From: Phytopythium helicoides
Taxonomy: Eukaryota; Oomycota; Peronosporomycetes; Pythiales; Pythiaceae
Direction of reading: 5' to 3'
DNA: 64,000 nt
Assembly: GCA_024867545.1 (NCBI GenBank)
Contig: JANFNE010000061.1
Location: 124,001 to 188,000 of the forward strand
Below, one piece after another: positions 11,655 through 22,330 of the stretch. Under the pieces are notes generated by a model. The model did no database searches and was not told the DNA's origin. It saw only the letters and a list, made by a program, of their open reading frames with translations. Each line of letters begins with the position of its first letter. The stretch's first letter is position 1. Both the position numbers and the translations under genes were made by a program.

Positions 11655-12481
11655 GGAGCTTTTCTCCGCGCGAAGTGTCGATGTTAATGTCTGAAATGGA
11701 AGATATGAGGTCTGAAGGCCCCGTTGAATTCAAAGTACTACACCAGTAAGACTGGTTTTCATTTATTTGCTTGATAAGCCTAGTTCCCAGTCGGCTCAAA
11801 CACAAGTACAGTAGTGTCCCTGACTCATTCAGCTTACTTTCTAATACCATTAGAAATTCGCTTCGACACAAGTGGAAAACAGCCTTCACATGTGCAGACA
11901 TATTGGCACTCCGTAATCTCAAAGGTGTCACATGAGTTCTGAGGCTTTGCACAACGTTGAAATGATCTTTCGCTTTTCTTTTTTATGTTTCTACCTGGGT
12001 ATTTATCGTTACACTAGCACGAGGCAATCGCACTGTCGGTCAATCTCCTGAGCGCAACATCTTCGAAAAGACAGAAACATGCTCGCACATCAACTACTTC
12101 GAAGCATCACTTTCCCAAATGTCCAAATCCGATGTCTTTAACGTTGCTGGTTTGGCGGATCCACCACTCCATATGTCTCTTTCGTCGCTTTCATCGATGA
12201 AACTTGTCAAACGAAAGCTCGCCGAACTGACAATGGTTGGCGTAGCAAATCGCTGATCGAGTCGAAAACTTTCGTTCCAGCCCGGGAAACACTTGCTGAT
12301 GGCATGAGCAACGTGATTTACCCAGTTTCTTCGCCAAACCGACCTCCTGCACAGCTGCAAACCTTCCAACTCACGGAGCCATCCATCAACGAGTCGTGCA
12401 ACCAGCTCAATGGCATCGCAGCTCACGCAGGACAGTTTGTTTTGATTTGAAGCGAACGACGGATTCGTTCGGCCTCGCATA
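11655..12481. other. intergenic region between copies 7 and 8
   Basis: About 830 bp without a supported gene. Open frames on the minus strand (for example 12094-12507) have no family motif and no homologue I recognise. Confidence 0.6.
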
Positions 12482-12527
12482 CCATCACTCTCGTCATCAT
12501 GTAGCAATCACTCATCGGCCATAATCG
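12482..12527 (+). promoter_or_regulatory. shared upstream motif pair of copy 8
   Basis: CCATCACTCT at 12482-12491 and CATAATCG at 12520-12527 (one mismatch to the CGTAATCG of other copies). ATG at 12575. Confidence 0.4.
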
Positions 12528-12574
12528 TTGCGGAGTCGTGGTGGTGCCATCCACCACCCCGAGCTGCTGAGACC

Positions 12575-13871
12575 ATGGAGCGCTCGGCCTTCCTGAGCGC
12601 CGAATCGCGCGACGACGACGTGGAAATGGCGACCGAAGACTCTCCGACCACAGGCTGCGGGTCGACGGACGGCGGGGACTCGTCGCCCACTGCTCACGCC
12701 GCCAAGAGCCGCAAGCCCACGTACCTCGTCCGCAAGGTGCGGCAACTTTTTTTTTTCCGTTTTTGCCAGCAAAAGCTGAAGACGGAGCGACGAGGAGAGA
12801 TGACAAGCGTTCAATGCCGTAGGAAGAGAAGGAGAAACTGATGAAGGAGCTCGAGGAGCTGCAGATCAAGTTGCAGAAGCTGCAAGAGGCCGAGAGGCAG
12901 GAGCCACAGGATGCGCAGATTTTGTTGCAGCAGGAGCTGGAGACGTCGCTGCTGCGAGACGCCGTGAGGATTCAGCAGCTCTCGCTCGTGAACATTCAGT
13001 CTGCTGTTTCCAGCTACGTGGTACGGATGAGCGTATTTTCCTCCCTGGTGGGAATGGAGACTAAACGGTTGTGTCGTGTTTGGTGTAGAGTGTGCAAGAA
13101 GCCGTTCCCCATGAAGTGACCATTTGTCTGGGCAAGGATCCTGTACAGCGCCGCGAGGCGCTTCTGGTTGCAAAGCGCAAGAAGATTCACTCTGCTCTGG
13201 CTTATCTGAAGGAGCGCACTCGTTTTCTGGATCCGTTTCGGCCGTTTGCCGAGACCTCGCGCTTCTTGCTGGACGGAGGAGATTACTGCGTACTTCGGAT
13301 CGATCGAATGCCGTTTGACGCCTCCAAAGTTAGCGTTCGCCAGCTCTATGATGCCATAGCTGCCTACTTCTCGAACATGGAAATGAGAGTTACGGACATC
13401 CTGGGTGACATCACGACTCGCGATGAGACCGACTATGGCGTTGATGGAATCCAGCAGAGCCGATATGAGTCTTATCTAGCGTGCGGTGTCCTCTTAGAAG
13501 TGAACTCTGTCTCATTCGAAGAATTCACAGCTCGAAGTGATGAGCATGGTGACGGCGGGCCTTTCGGTGTGTTTACTGCCGACTTTGTCGACCAAGATGA
13601 GCTGTATCCGTATCGGCCACACCTGTGCGTTCGTCACGACGTCACAGCTGTCATGACTGTCCGCATGCACACGCGGAAGCAAGTGAACCCTGTTACAGGG
13701 CGTGAAGAAGACGAGAAAGTTGTGGTCTGGACACGCTCGTGCTTTGGGAAGCAACGACACACGGAGGCTCCGTTACCTCCGATGGTAGAGCATAATCTAC
13801 GTGAGCAACTTGGAAGATGGGGAGATGTTATGATGACTTGCGTGCTCGAGCAAATCTTTGGCCACCAGTGA
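12575..13871 (+). CDS. M96-like family protein, copy 8
   Basis: Exons 12575-12736, 12823-13020 and 13089-13871 give 380 residues. Leader 1-45 contains ESRDDDVEMATEDSP; signature RKPTYLVRK 46-54; coiled coil 55-120, almost identical to copy 1; domain 121-380 with FLDPFRPF, GGDYC, DYGVDG and FVDQDELYPYRP. Intron 1 contains a run of nine T at about 12748-12756. Intron 2 (13021-13088) is near-identical to those of copies 1 and 4. Confidence 0.87.
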
Positions 13872-14363
13872 GTCTTCCTCGAGTGCAGCCATCCTAATAG
13901 CGCTTGCGGCGGATCTGAGGAGCTTTCTTTCTAGCCGTCAACGTCACAGTAGTATATCAATGAGGCATCGAGCTTCTGTTTTGCCTTGTATCCTAAGAGC
14001 ACGTTGTTGCAAGTCGTATCGCTACCTCACTCGTGTACGATTGATATCAAGAATTTTTGTTGCCACTCTCGATTGATGTGACTTTGTGAACTAATAGTTC
14101 TGGTTCCATCAACCCAGCATGACATGAAGATACGAGGCTTTGCAGTAACAAATTGCGTGACGTTCAACAAACTACGTTTGTGTTGATTTGCTTCAACTTG
14201 CGGAACTCCAAACAATCACTCTAGACTTGGCGGGAATAATCCGTGCATGACCTAACCCCAGTGCTGACGCACAGTCTTGCACTGTTGTCGTGGCCGACCG
14301 ACAGCTCAGTTTTCGACTACCCACTGCGGAGTTCGCAGCACGACATACAACAACGAGTTTGAG
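13872..14363. other. intergenic region between copies 8 and 9
   Basis: About 490 bp; contains CAATCACTCT near 14213, a weaker form of the shared promoter word. No other feature recognised. Confidence 0.5.
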
Positions 14364-15647
14364 ATGTCTCCGAGTAAGTCGGGCCAATGCGGACTTGAGC
14401 GACTACCAATTCAAGGCTTACATTCGTATCAACATCTACAGTTGAGAAGCCAGTCCGCAAGCCGAGTTATATCGTGCTCAAGGTGAAATACAGAAGTACC
14501 ATGTTGTCGATTGAGCAAGAGTGAGTACTAATTAAAGTTTTTGTGCGGCAGGAAGAGAAGGAAAGCCTAACGAAAGAGGTCCAAGAGCTTCAGATCGAGC
14601 TGGAGCAACTACTTGAGTCGCAGAGGCATCAAAAATATGATGTGTCCGAGGCAGCAGCAAGTTTATCAAGCCTTCTGCGCAAGCAGTTAGAGACATTGCT
14701 CCTGCGTGATGCCTTGCAAAAGCAGCGGCTGGCATTTGCCAATGCCCAATCTTCTGTCTCCAGCTATTTGGTATGCTTACCTCGCCTTCCGCGTTGGTAC
14801 TTGCTGAATCAACACCTACTAAACCTACATGCTCGTGTTGGAGTAGAGCGCGCAAGAAACCATCCCACACGAAATTACTATTCGCCTCGGCAGATGTCCC
14901 AAGCAGCGCCGCGAGACCCTTCTTGATGCCAAGCGGAAGAAGATTAACGCATCACTTGCCTACCTGAACGAGCGCACTCGCTTCCTAGACCCATTTCGCC
15001 CCTTCTCAGAGAAATCACGCTACATGCTGGACGGAGGAGACTTCTGCGTTCACCAAATTGATCAGATGCCAATCGATTCTTCACTAGTCACTGTTCGTCA
15101 GATGTTCGATGCCATTGCGGCATACTTTGCGAACATGGAAATGCGAGTCACGGACTTGTTGGGGGATATTACAACTCGAGACGAGATCGGCTATGGAGTC
15201 GACGGGATCCAACAGAGCAGATACGAGTCTTTCCTTTCGTGTGGGGTCCCATTAGAGGTCAACACCGTGACGTTCCAAGAATTTACAGAACGAAGCGATG
15301 AATGTGGTGGTGGTGGCCCCTTCGGCGTGTTTACGTCCGACTTTGTTGACGTGGACGAGTGTTTTCCGTATCGACCGCACCAGTGCGTTCGCCACGATAT
15401 CACAGCTGCACTCACAATTCGCACACACAAGACGAAGCAATTCAACCCTGTAACAGGCCGCGAAGACGACAAAAGCGTTGTGGTCTGGACCCACTCGTAT
15501 TTTAGCAGGCTGCGCAACAATGGGATTCAACTACCTCCAATGGTTGAGCAAAATCTTCATCAGCAACTCGGAAGATGGGGAGACATCATGATGTTGTGCG
15601 TGCTCGAGCAAATTTATGGACACCAGCAAGTATCGTCGAGAGAGTGA
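14364..15647 (+). CDS. M96-like family protein, copy 9 (extra 5' intron)
   Basis: Proposed exons 14364-14373, 14442-14482, 14552-14770 and 14847-15647 give 356 residues. The frame encoding the signature (VRKPSYIVLK) is closed upstream by a stop with no ATG after it, so an additional intron is needed. A perfect GTAAGT donor at 14374 and a CAG acceptor ending at 14441 join ATG-TCT-CCG-A to TT-GAG-AAG in frame. The same upstream frame is open back to 14277, so the N-terminus could be longer. Coiled coil 18-90, domain 91-356 with FLDPFRPF, GGDFC, GYGVDG and FVDVDECFPYRP. Confidence 0.75.
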
Positions 15648-15866
15648 GCATGTTACCAGTATTTTTCCCGTAGCCATCCGAGTCAACAAGGCTGTAAACA
15701 TGATCCACCTGCTGTTTCCGTGTCGTCATTTTGGATATCAAGATTGCGCGCAGTGTCTCATGCCTCATGCTTTGCGCAGGACTATGCGCGTAATCGCACG
15801 GCACGCATCGCTCTTGTTTATCATTTCCCAACGTTCGCGGATCTTCACAGGCTACCAGATTCAGAC

Positions 15867-17108
15867 ATGGCCTCTTCGTTCAGCGTGCCTTTACCGAGCA
15901 AGGATAGCCCAGAAAACACATCGATCAATCCATCTTCAAAATCGCGCAAATCCAGCTATGAGTCTCGCAAAGTACGCCATGTTTTGGATGAACGTGAGTG
16001 ATTTTCACTTAAAAGTCGATCGATATCAACAGGAAAGTAAGAACAAGCTATTGTCGGAGATTGCAGCACTACAGACTCGCCTTGAAGCGTTACATGACGC
16101 TCAGCGTCAGCTGGAAGCCGAAGCGCGACTTAAAGCTGTCAAACTACGAGAAAGCAGTCTGGGGAATCAGCTCGCGACACACGTGCTACGTGAAACAATA
16201 AAGCTCAAACAGCTTGCGCTCGTCAATCTTCAGTCAGCGATATCAGCCTACATGGTGCGAAATGCGGTCATTGCGAGGTGAAAGCTGTCATGGCTAATAA
16301 TGTGCTGCTGACCTGACAGAGCTCTCATGATGCAATCCCGCACCAGATTCCATTGGTCCTCGATGCTGACCATAAGCAAAGGCGAATAACTCTGTTTGCG
16401 TTTCGACACCGCAACATGGTGTCTGCACTCGACTACTTGATGGCTCGAACTCAGTATTTGGACCCGTTTCGGCCGTTTGCCGACAACTTGCTGTCTCAAT
16501 CGGAGGCTGGCGACTATTGCGCACTTTATTTGTCTGCACTTCCGCTGGATGGATCGCGTGTATCCGTGAAGCAAGTGTTTGATATTATCATCGGGCACTT
16601 GTCCGACATGGAAATGCGCATCACGGACGTCGTTGGCGACGTCACTACACGAGACGACATCGATTATGGGATAGAAGGACTCCAACAGAGCCGCTTTGTG
16701 ACGCAGCTCTTGAATGGAGCCCAAATCGAGATGAACACAGTCATGAATAGGAGTTTTTCTGAACGGAGCGACGAGCACGGAGGCGGTCATCCATTTGGTC
16801 TAGTGACCATCAACTCTGTCGAGCGAGACGACTTATATCCGTATCAACCTCAAAATCGAGTGCGTTACGATATCACCATGGTGATGACTGTGCGCGCGCA
16901 TACGAGAGAGCGGTTCAACGAGTCAACGCGTCGTTGGGAGCAGGAGCATGTCGTTGTCTGGACTCGTGCCAGGCACACCAAGCTCCGGCCGACACTCGAG
17001 CCATTACCGATTCTGACAAGGCATCGGCTGCTCAGCCACCTTGGAAAGTGGGGAGAAGACATGGAGCGAGCAGTTATGGAGCAAGTCCTGCCCAGTACGC
17101 AGAAGTAG
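15867..17108 (+). CDS. M96-like family protein, copy 10
   Basis: Exons 15867-15971, 16033-16254 and 16320-17108 give 371 residues. Signature SRKSSYESRK at 26-35 has lost Pro-Thr; coiled coil 36-109 (ESKNKLLSEIAALQTRLEAL); domain 110-371 with YLDPFRPF, AGDYC, DYGIEG, VERDDLYPYQP and VVVWTRA. One of the most diverged members of the + strand block. It follows copy 9 by about 220 bp and ends that block. Confidence 0.83.
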
Positions 17109-17537
17109 GAGCCTCACTGCGATTGCATCGTTCACACCGTTGATTTTGCTGCAAAGAGAATCCTCCTCCTCTGGCCGAGCTTTCTCTGACCATTCGCATT
17201 CCGCTTTCAATGCTGATCGTGTTGACACGTTCTCCGTCTTGCTTGACGCGTCCTAGAGTTGACTGACGCGACATCCATACCAACCTCGCTGGCGTTCTTG
17301 AGGACAAGGCTCCACGACGATGGAAACGGTGGTCGATGCGTTGGCGCAAAAGTGTCTAAAGCCAATCTCATGGAGACGCTTTGGTGGAGTGACAGCCCAA
17401 TCAACAACTTCAAGGCCCTCCACCTCCATCAATTCGGCACCTTCGTCTCCCGTTGCGCTGCCAACTGCCAGCTCACCCGTCCCCATACAAACAGCAAGAG
17501 ATCGACCGTTGCTCAGGACCCCAAGGCGTCCGACGCC
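17109..17537. other. intergenic region or 5' extension of copy 11
   Basis: Open in two frames. The frame running from 17320 is Ser/Pro-rich (SSPVALPTASSPVP), as family leaders are, but is not in frame with copy 11; a 5' intron or a longer leader for copy 11 is possible. Confidence 0.4.
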
Positions 17538-18616
17538 ATGCCGAGGAAGCAGCGAGGAGAGTCGACGTACGCAGTGCGGAAGCGCGAGCGTCAGGCGCTC
17601 GTGGAGCAGGCGGGGGCTCTGGACAAGCAGCTGGAGGCCCTGAGGGCCCAGAAGCTCGTCGTGAACGCGCTGCTACGGCAAGCAGCGCACACGCAGCACC
17701 GAGCGGCCAACTTTTCTCGCGCCGCGCTTTCCGGACTCGCGGTGGGTCCTTTCCAAGCTCTGCTCGTGATGCACAGCTAACGAGGGCCTGGAGGCAGCAA
17801 TCCGGGAGCGGAGAGTCGCCGTTCGAGGGCGGGATCGTCCTGCCGAGCGACGACGAGGCCAGGGAGAAGCTGCTGAGCGACCGGCGAGCGATCAGCGTGA
17901 GGCTTGGACGCGCGTTCGTTGCTGAGCGCCGACAGTTCCTGGACGAGAGCTGCGGCTCGTTCAACGAGTCGAGCGCCTTCGAGACGCGCGCGGGAGACGC
18001 CTGCGTCACTCGCTTCAGCGTCATGCCCATCGAGATGCTTGGCAGGAGCGAGGACGCGGTGAAGCGCGCCATGGACGCCGCGATGAGCTCCTTGGCGAAC
18101 GCGGAGCTCGTCATTTCGGAGACGTCCGAGTTCATCACCATTCGGCAGGACGGCGACTGGTTCTACCAGCACGGGCCTGCGTGTCTGGCGGACAGAGGCG
18201 TCGCGCTCCAACGCGTGCTCTCTGCAAATGCGCAAGGATCGGTGCTCGTTGAGTCGGAGGCGGTGAGCTTTGCCGAGTTCTTTGAGACCGGAGAGGCTGG
18301 CGTAGCCGGCCCACACGGGATCATCACAACCGAAGTGGTCGAGCACGACGCCGCCTACCCGTACCATCCCAAAGACCGAGTCCGCCGAGATGTGTCGTCG
18401 GTCATTTTGATCTCGAGCCCTCGAGCTGACACTGGCGGCGACGGCACCGCCGTCTTGCTGACGGTGTGGTCCAACTGCACGTTTCGCCGACCGACGGACG
18501 CCGCGTCGAGTGCCGAGAGCGTGCGATCACTGCAGCCGAAGTACATGGGTTGGGGAGGCGGCATGATTGAGGACATGCAGCAGATCCTGCAGTGCTCGGA
18601 GTGCGCGGATGCATGA
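17538..18616 (+). CDS. M96-like family protein, copy 11
   Basis: Exons 17538-17741 and 17798-18616 give 340 residues; the N-terminus is uncertain. Signature GESTYAVRKRERQAL runs straight into the coiled coil, so intron 1 is absent; the single intron (56 nt) is at the intron 2 position. The domain is diverged: ESCGSFNES replaces FLDPFRPF, AGDAC replaces GGDYC, and VVEHDAAYPYHP replaces FVDxDELYPYRP. Base composition is more GC-rich than copies 1-10. Copy 12 converges on it from the other strand. Confidence 0.75.
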
Positions 18617-18678
18617 AGAAAGGCAAGTGTTTCGTTTGGATAAATACGATCTCTACGTCTCTCCTTGACTACATACTG

Positions 18679-20120
18679 CTAAAACGTGTTGCCATCGTGA
18701 GACGCGTGGTGCTCGTGCTCCGACATGTACGTGAGTGATTCTCGGACAGAGTCGAGTATGGTCTCGCCCCAGCGACCCATGGAATCACGCATGCTTCGCA
18801 CCATATCGTCTGCCACCGCTAGGTCGGTGTGATGAAACTTCCACGCTGCCCATCGCTTCAAAATGACAACCAGCTCTCGGCCGTCTTCATCGCAGCCAGT
18901 TCTTGCGCCACAGTGAAACTCACCGGGATCACGGCGTTCATAGCGTCGATCAACGTACCGCGGTGTCACGGTGATAATTGAGGTGCCATCTCTGCGTATG
19001 CGTGCCTGGGGTCGATAAGGGTAGAGTAGATCCTCGTCGACGTAGTCGCCTGCGATCACTGCGTAATCGCCGTCGGCAAAGTACTCGGAGAAGGTCACGG
19101 AATTCGACTCGACGAAGGTGCCATCCGTGGTCGATGACACCAGTCGCGCCTGCATGAGGCTCGCCTCGCCGTGGTTGTCGTCTTCGCGGATCGTAATGTT
19201 GCCCGAAATCTCGGAGATGATGATTTCGGCGTTGGCGATCGCTCGGCGGAGTGCTATCAGAATGGCCTGCACGCTCGGAGCCCCCGTCAACGGGACGACG
19301 TCGAGGCGCACGACACAATAGTCGCCCTCTTGTGAGTTGTAGCGCTCTTCCTCGTAGAATGGCGTCTCTGGCTGCAGGTGCGCCGTTCGGTCGACCATGA
19401 AGCGCCATGCCTCGCGGATCTTGGCGTCCTTCATGGCCATGAGCGTGCGGTGTCGCTCTCCGCGGTCGAGTCCGAGCTTGATGGGCACTTTGGTCGGGTG
19501 GATCCTCGGCAGGCTCTGTTGCTGCTCACACCCCCACGACAATCGTTAGTCCTCGCCGCAGACGCAGCCCGTGTCCGTCCGTCCGCACGCACCACGTATC
19601 CCGAGAGCAGGCTCTGCACGCGCGCGAACGCGACGTGGTGCTCCTCGATGCTCTCCCGCAGCACGAGGTTGCTCTGTCTCTGCCTGGCGACGGACTTGGC
19701 GGCCTCTCCCTTCTCGACGAGCGCCTGGAACTTGAGCTCGTCCAGCCGCGCCTGCAGCAGCTCGATCTCGGCCAGCAGCGCCTGCTTCTCCTCCTTGCGC
19801 ACCGTGTGCGTGGGCTTGCGCTTCTTGAACGTGCGCTTCTTCTTCTTCGCGGGCCTCGGCTCCTGCTCGTCGCTCAGCGAGCCGCTGGCCGCGCGCGCCA
19901 GCGACCGCAGCGCGTGCGGCGCCTGCTCCTCCTTGACCGCCAGCTGCTCGTCCTCGCCGTCGCCGTCGCGCGCGCTGCCGCTCTCCTCGGCCGTCTCGTC
20001 TGCCTCGTCCTCGTCCTCGTCGGCGGGAGGCACAGAGGGCCACAGCGCGTCCGCAGGCTGCCAAACCTGCAGCTCCCGCGGCGCGCACACGGCCAGCGAG
20101 CGCGTCGGCAGCAGGTCCAT
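18679..20120 (-). CDS. M96-like family protein, copy 12
   Basis: Exons 20120-19593 and 19521-18679 (complement) give 456 residues. Residues 33-62 are strongly acidic (ADEDEDEADETAEE), 92-109 strongly basic (AKKKKRTFKKRKPTHTVRK), followed without intron by the coiled coil 110-176. The domain at 177-456 keeps EGDYC, FVESNSVTF and YVDEDLLYPYRP. The acceptor could be three bases earlier (adding one Gln). An in-frame ATG at 20198 would add 26 residues. The long lysine run makes this member the clearest candidate for nuclear localisation. Confidence 0.82.
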
Positions 20121-20473
20121 GCTGTCGGCGGCGGCTTGAGACTGTGGACTGGTCGAATGAGGTGCGGTGGAAGAGTGGGGTAGTGGGTGGGCTTGCATAG
20201 TTGATGAGTAGTGGTTTTGGGGGGTGGTATTGGGTTTTTGAAGGGAAAGTTTGGGTAGAGTGGGTGTTTTTGGAGAGGTAGCAAGTTATGGTCGGGTATG
20301 TTTTGTTGGAGGTGAAACGGGTGAGACGGGAGGCGGGCGAGTCATCACCGCCAAGGATTGTGCGCTTCGAGTGTCGCGTTGGATGACGCATGCCGCGTGC
20401 ACTTTGTGTGTCGCACAAAAAATGTAGTTCAACCAGACCACGGGGTGTTGCATGTTTGCATTGCGTGCGTGGG
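20121..20473. other. region between copy 12 and the inverted repeat
   Basis: 353 bp containing a G/T-rich stretch (about 20160-20290) with repeated GGGT and GTGGGT words. No gene is supported here; it would be the promoter of copy 12. Confidence 0.5.
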
Positions 20474-22069
20474 GAACGAACTCTGCATGGGTTTACCCTC
20501 TCTGCGTCCAAGCCCGACCCTTTTTCTTCAAGGCAGGTCTTGGATCTTGACGACCACCTTGCCAATGTTCTTCCGCGCCATCACGTAGTCCAGTGCGTCG
20601 GGAATGCTGGTGAGCCCGTCGAACTTGACGTCGTCCATTCCGTACCGCAGCTCTCCCTTCTCGAACATCTCCAGCACCTTTGGGCGAAGTCTCTCCACGG
20701 GTTCAGGGTACGCCGTCAGACTAATGCCTCGGATCGAAGCACACTTGGAGATCAGCGGCGGAAGCACATCGTTTAGCGTCGCCCCCTCCTTCTTCTTACT
20801 ACTCTCCGAAGCGGTGGAAGCACTGGAGTCACCCGGAGCGCTGTAATCTGACGTCGTCCCAAACGCAATGACGCGACCGTGCATAGCGAGGTGGGGAACG
20901 AGTGAGGCCAGCAAATCACCGCCGACGCTGTCGAAGAGGAGGTTGATCCCGCTGGGATATTCCTTCCTCAGGACCTCACTCACGTCTTCCACCGAGTAGT
21001 TAATGGCACGGTCGCACCCGAGGGCTGTCAAGAAATCCGCCTTTTTGGCGGAGCTCGTCATCCCGATGACCGTGTTGCCGGCATTCTTGGCGAGCTGGAC
21101 GACATATTGGCCTGTGCCGCCGGCTGCTGCAGTCACGAATACCGTCTCACCCGTTTTCATCTCGCCGGCCTCTTCCAGTGACGCTAGCGCCCAGACCGCT
21201 GACGTGATCGACATGGTCTCCGCTTCGCTGGACGGTGTTTTGACGAGCACTTGGGCAGGCACGAGGTTGTATTCGGCAAATGCGCCAGGGGCTGTGTTAC
21301 ACCACCACCACCCGCCACATGCGATCAAATCGTCTGTGAGAACGCCATTCGATCGACTCAATGCTGAAATTCTCACAAAACTTACCGATGTACGTCACAC
21401 TCTCACCAACAGCGACGGAGTTCACCCCCTCGCCAACTTCAGTAACGACGCCAACTAGTGAAGAAGCGCACACACCCATAAAGATACTTGTCAACCGGGG
21501 TTCTAGGACGGCAAACAATCGAACCGGCTGACGTGTTACCTGCTTCAAGACCAGCCGTGAACGGCAGCTCCTGCCGCCGGACGAAACGGTTCTCGAGGAC
21601 GAGCACGTCGTAGGCAGCCACGCACGCGGACGTGTTCTTCACGACGACGTGGCCGGGTGTGGCACTTGGGATTGGGAGTTCAACGACTTTGCCAGCGGTG
21701 CCGTAGTCGTTGGAGGGTTCAGTCACTCGGAGGGCCTTGTAGGTCGGCATGGTGTCGCGATGCAGGCACTTGGCTTGGAGTTTGGTGTTTCGGGGTTGAG
21801 CTGTTGAGCTTCGAGAAGTAAATTGGAAAGTGGGGTGGCCGCGCAGCTGGGACGCAGCCAAGCAGCCTTGCTGCAAGCCGTCTCAATGAACAGTGCAGTC
21901 ATTGATCGACGATCGTGCACGATACTAAGTTGGTCTCCTTCATGACACTTCTCTTCAGAGTGTGTTGAGCGGTATCCAACACTTCAGTCACTTGAGCGCG
22001 CTGAATAATCAGGCCTGTGACGTGACTGAAAATCGCGTAAACCAGGCGGGGCTGCTGGTTGCCGTTGTG
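20474..22069 (+). repeat. large inverted repeat, left arm (1596 bp)
   Basis: Position x on the + strand pairs with 44400-x. Every encoded frame is reproduced without change in the right arm (282-, 151-, 145- and 65-residue frames are identical), so the arms appear essentially identical. The outer edge is at 20474, the inner edge at 22069, where the reverse complement of the right arm first differs. Confidence 0.93.
20528..21750 (-). CDS. zinc-type alcohol dehydrogenase / quinone oxidoreductase-like protein, left copy
   Basis: Exons 21750-21540, 21454-21386 and 21291-20528 (complement), introns phase 1, give 347 residues. Medium-chain dehydrogenase/reductase fold: N-terminal GroES-like part (residues 1-100, VGVVTEVGEGVNSVAVG) and Rossmann part with the cofactor motif AAAGGTGQYVVQLAK, then LLFDSVGG. 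No catalytic-zinc Cys/His set is visible, so an NADPH quinone oxidoreductase or prostaglandin-reductase-like enzyme is more likely than a zinc alcohol dehydrogenase. The second intron could also end 42 bases earlier, in frame, adding a poor insert. Transcribed outward from the palindrome centre. The product is identical to the right copy. Confidence 0.85.
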
Positions 22070-22330
22070 TTCCTGAAGACCTCATCGTCGATGGAGACAG
22101 TTCAGGTGACGTATATTGCCTCGAACAATTTGATCTATGAGTTCGACGCTCCACACTTCCGCGTCGATGGATTGAGCCTCAGCCAGAGACTCCACGTCAA
22201 ACTACATTGACAAGTCTCCAGCATTGCATCAGCCCTACGAACGATACCCAATGCTTACAATGACAGTCAGATTTTCATTTTCTGCTTCAAGACCCTTTCC
22301 ATACTCGACGATGAGGACGTCTACAGGAAC
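22070..22330. other. spacer of the inverted repeat
   Basis: 261 bp separating the arms. The first ~30 bases on each side still align with small indels (both contain CTCATCGTCGA), so the repeat once extended further inward than the identical arms. No gene supported. Confidence 0.7.

Noticed and set aside
19546..20565. 339-residue open frame on the minus strand
   Set aside because: Alternative frame of copy 12; its Ala/Arg/Gly repeats arise from reading the acidic and lysine codons out of frame.
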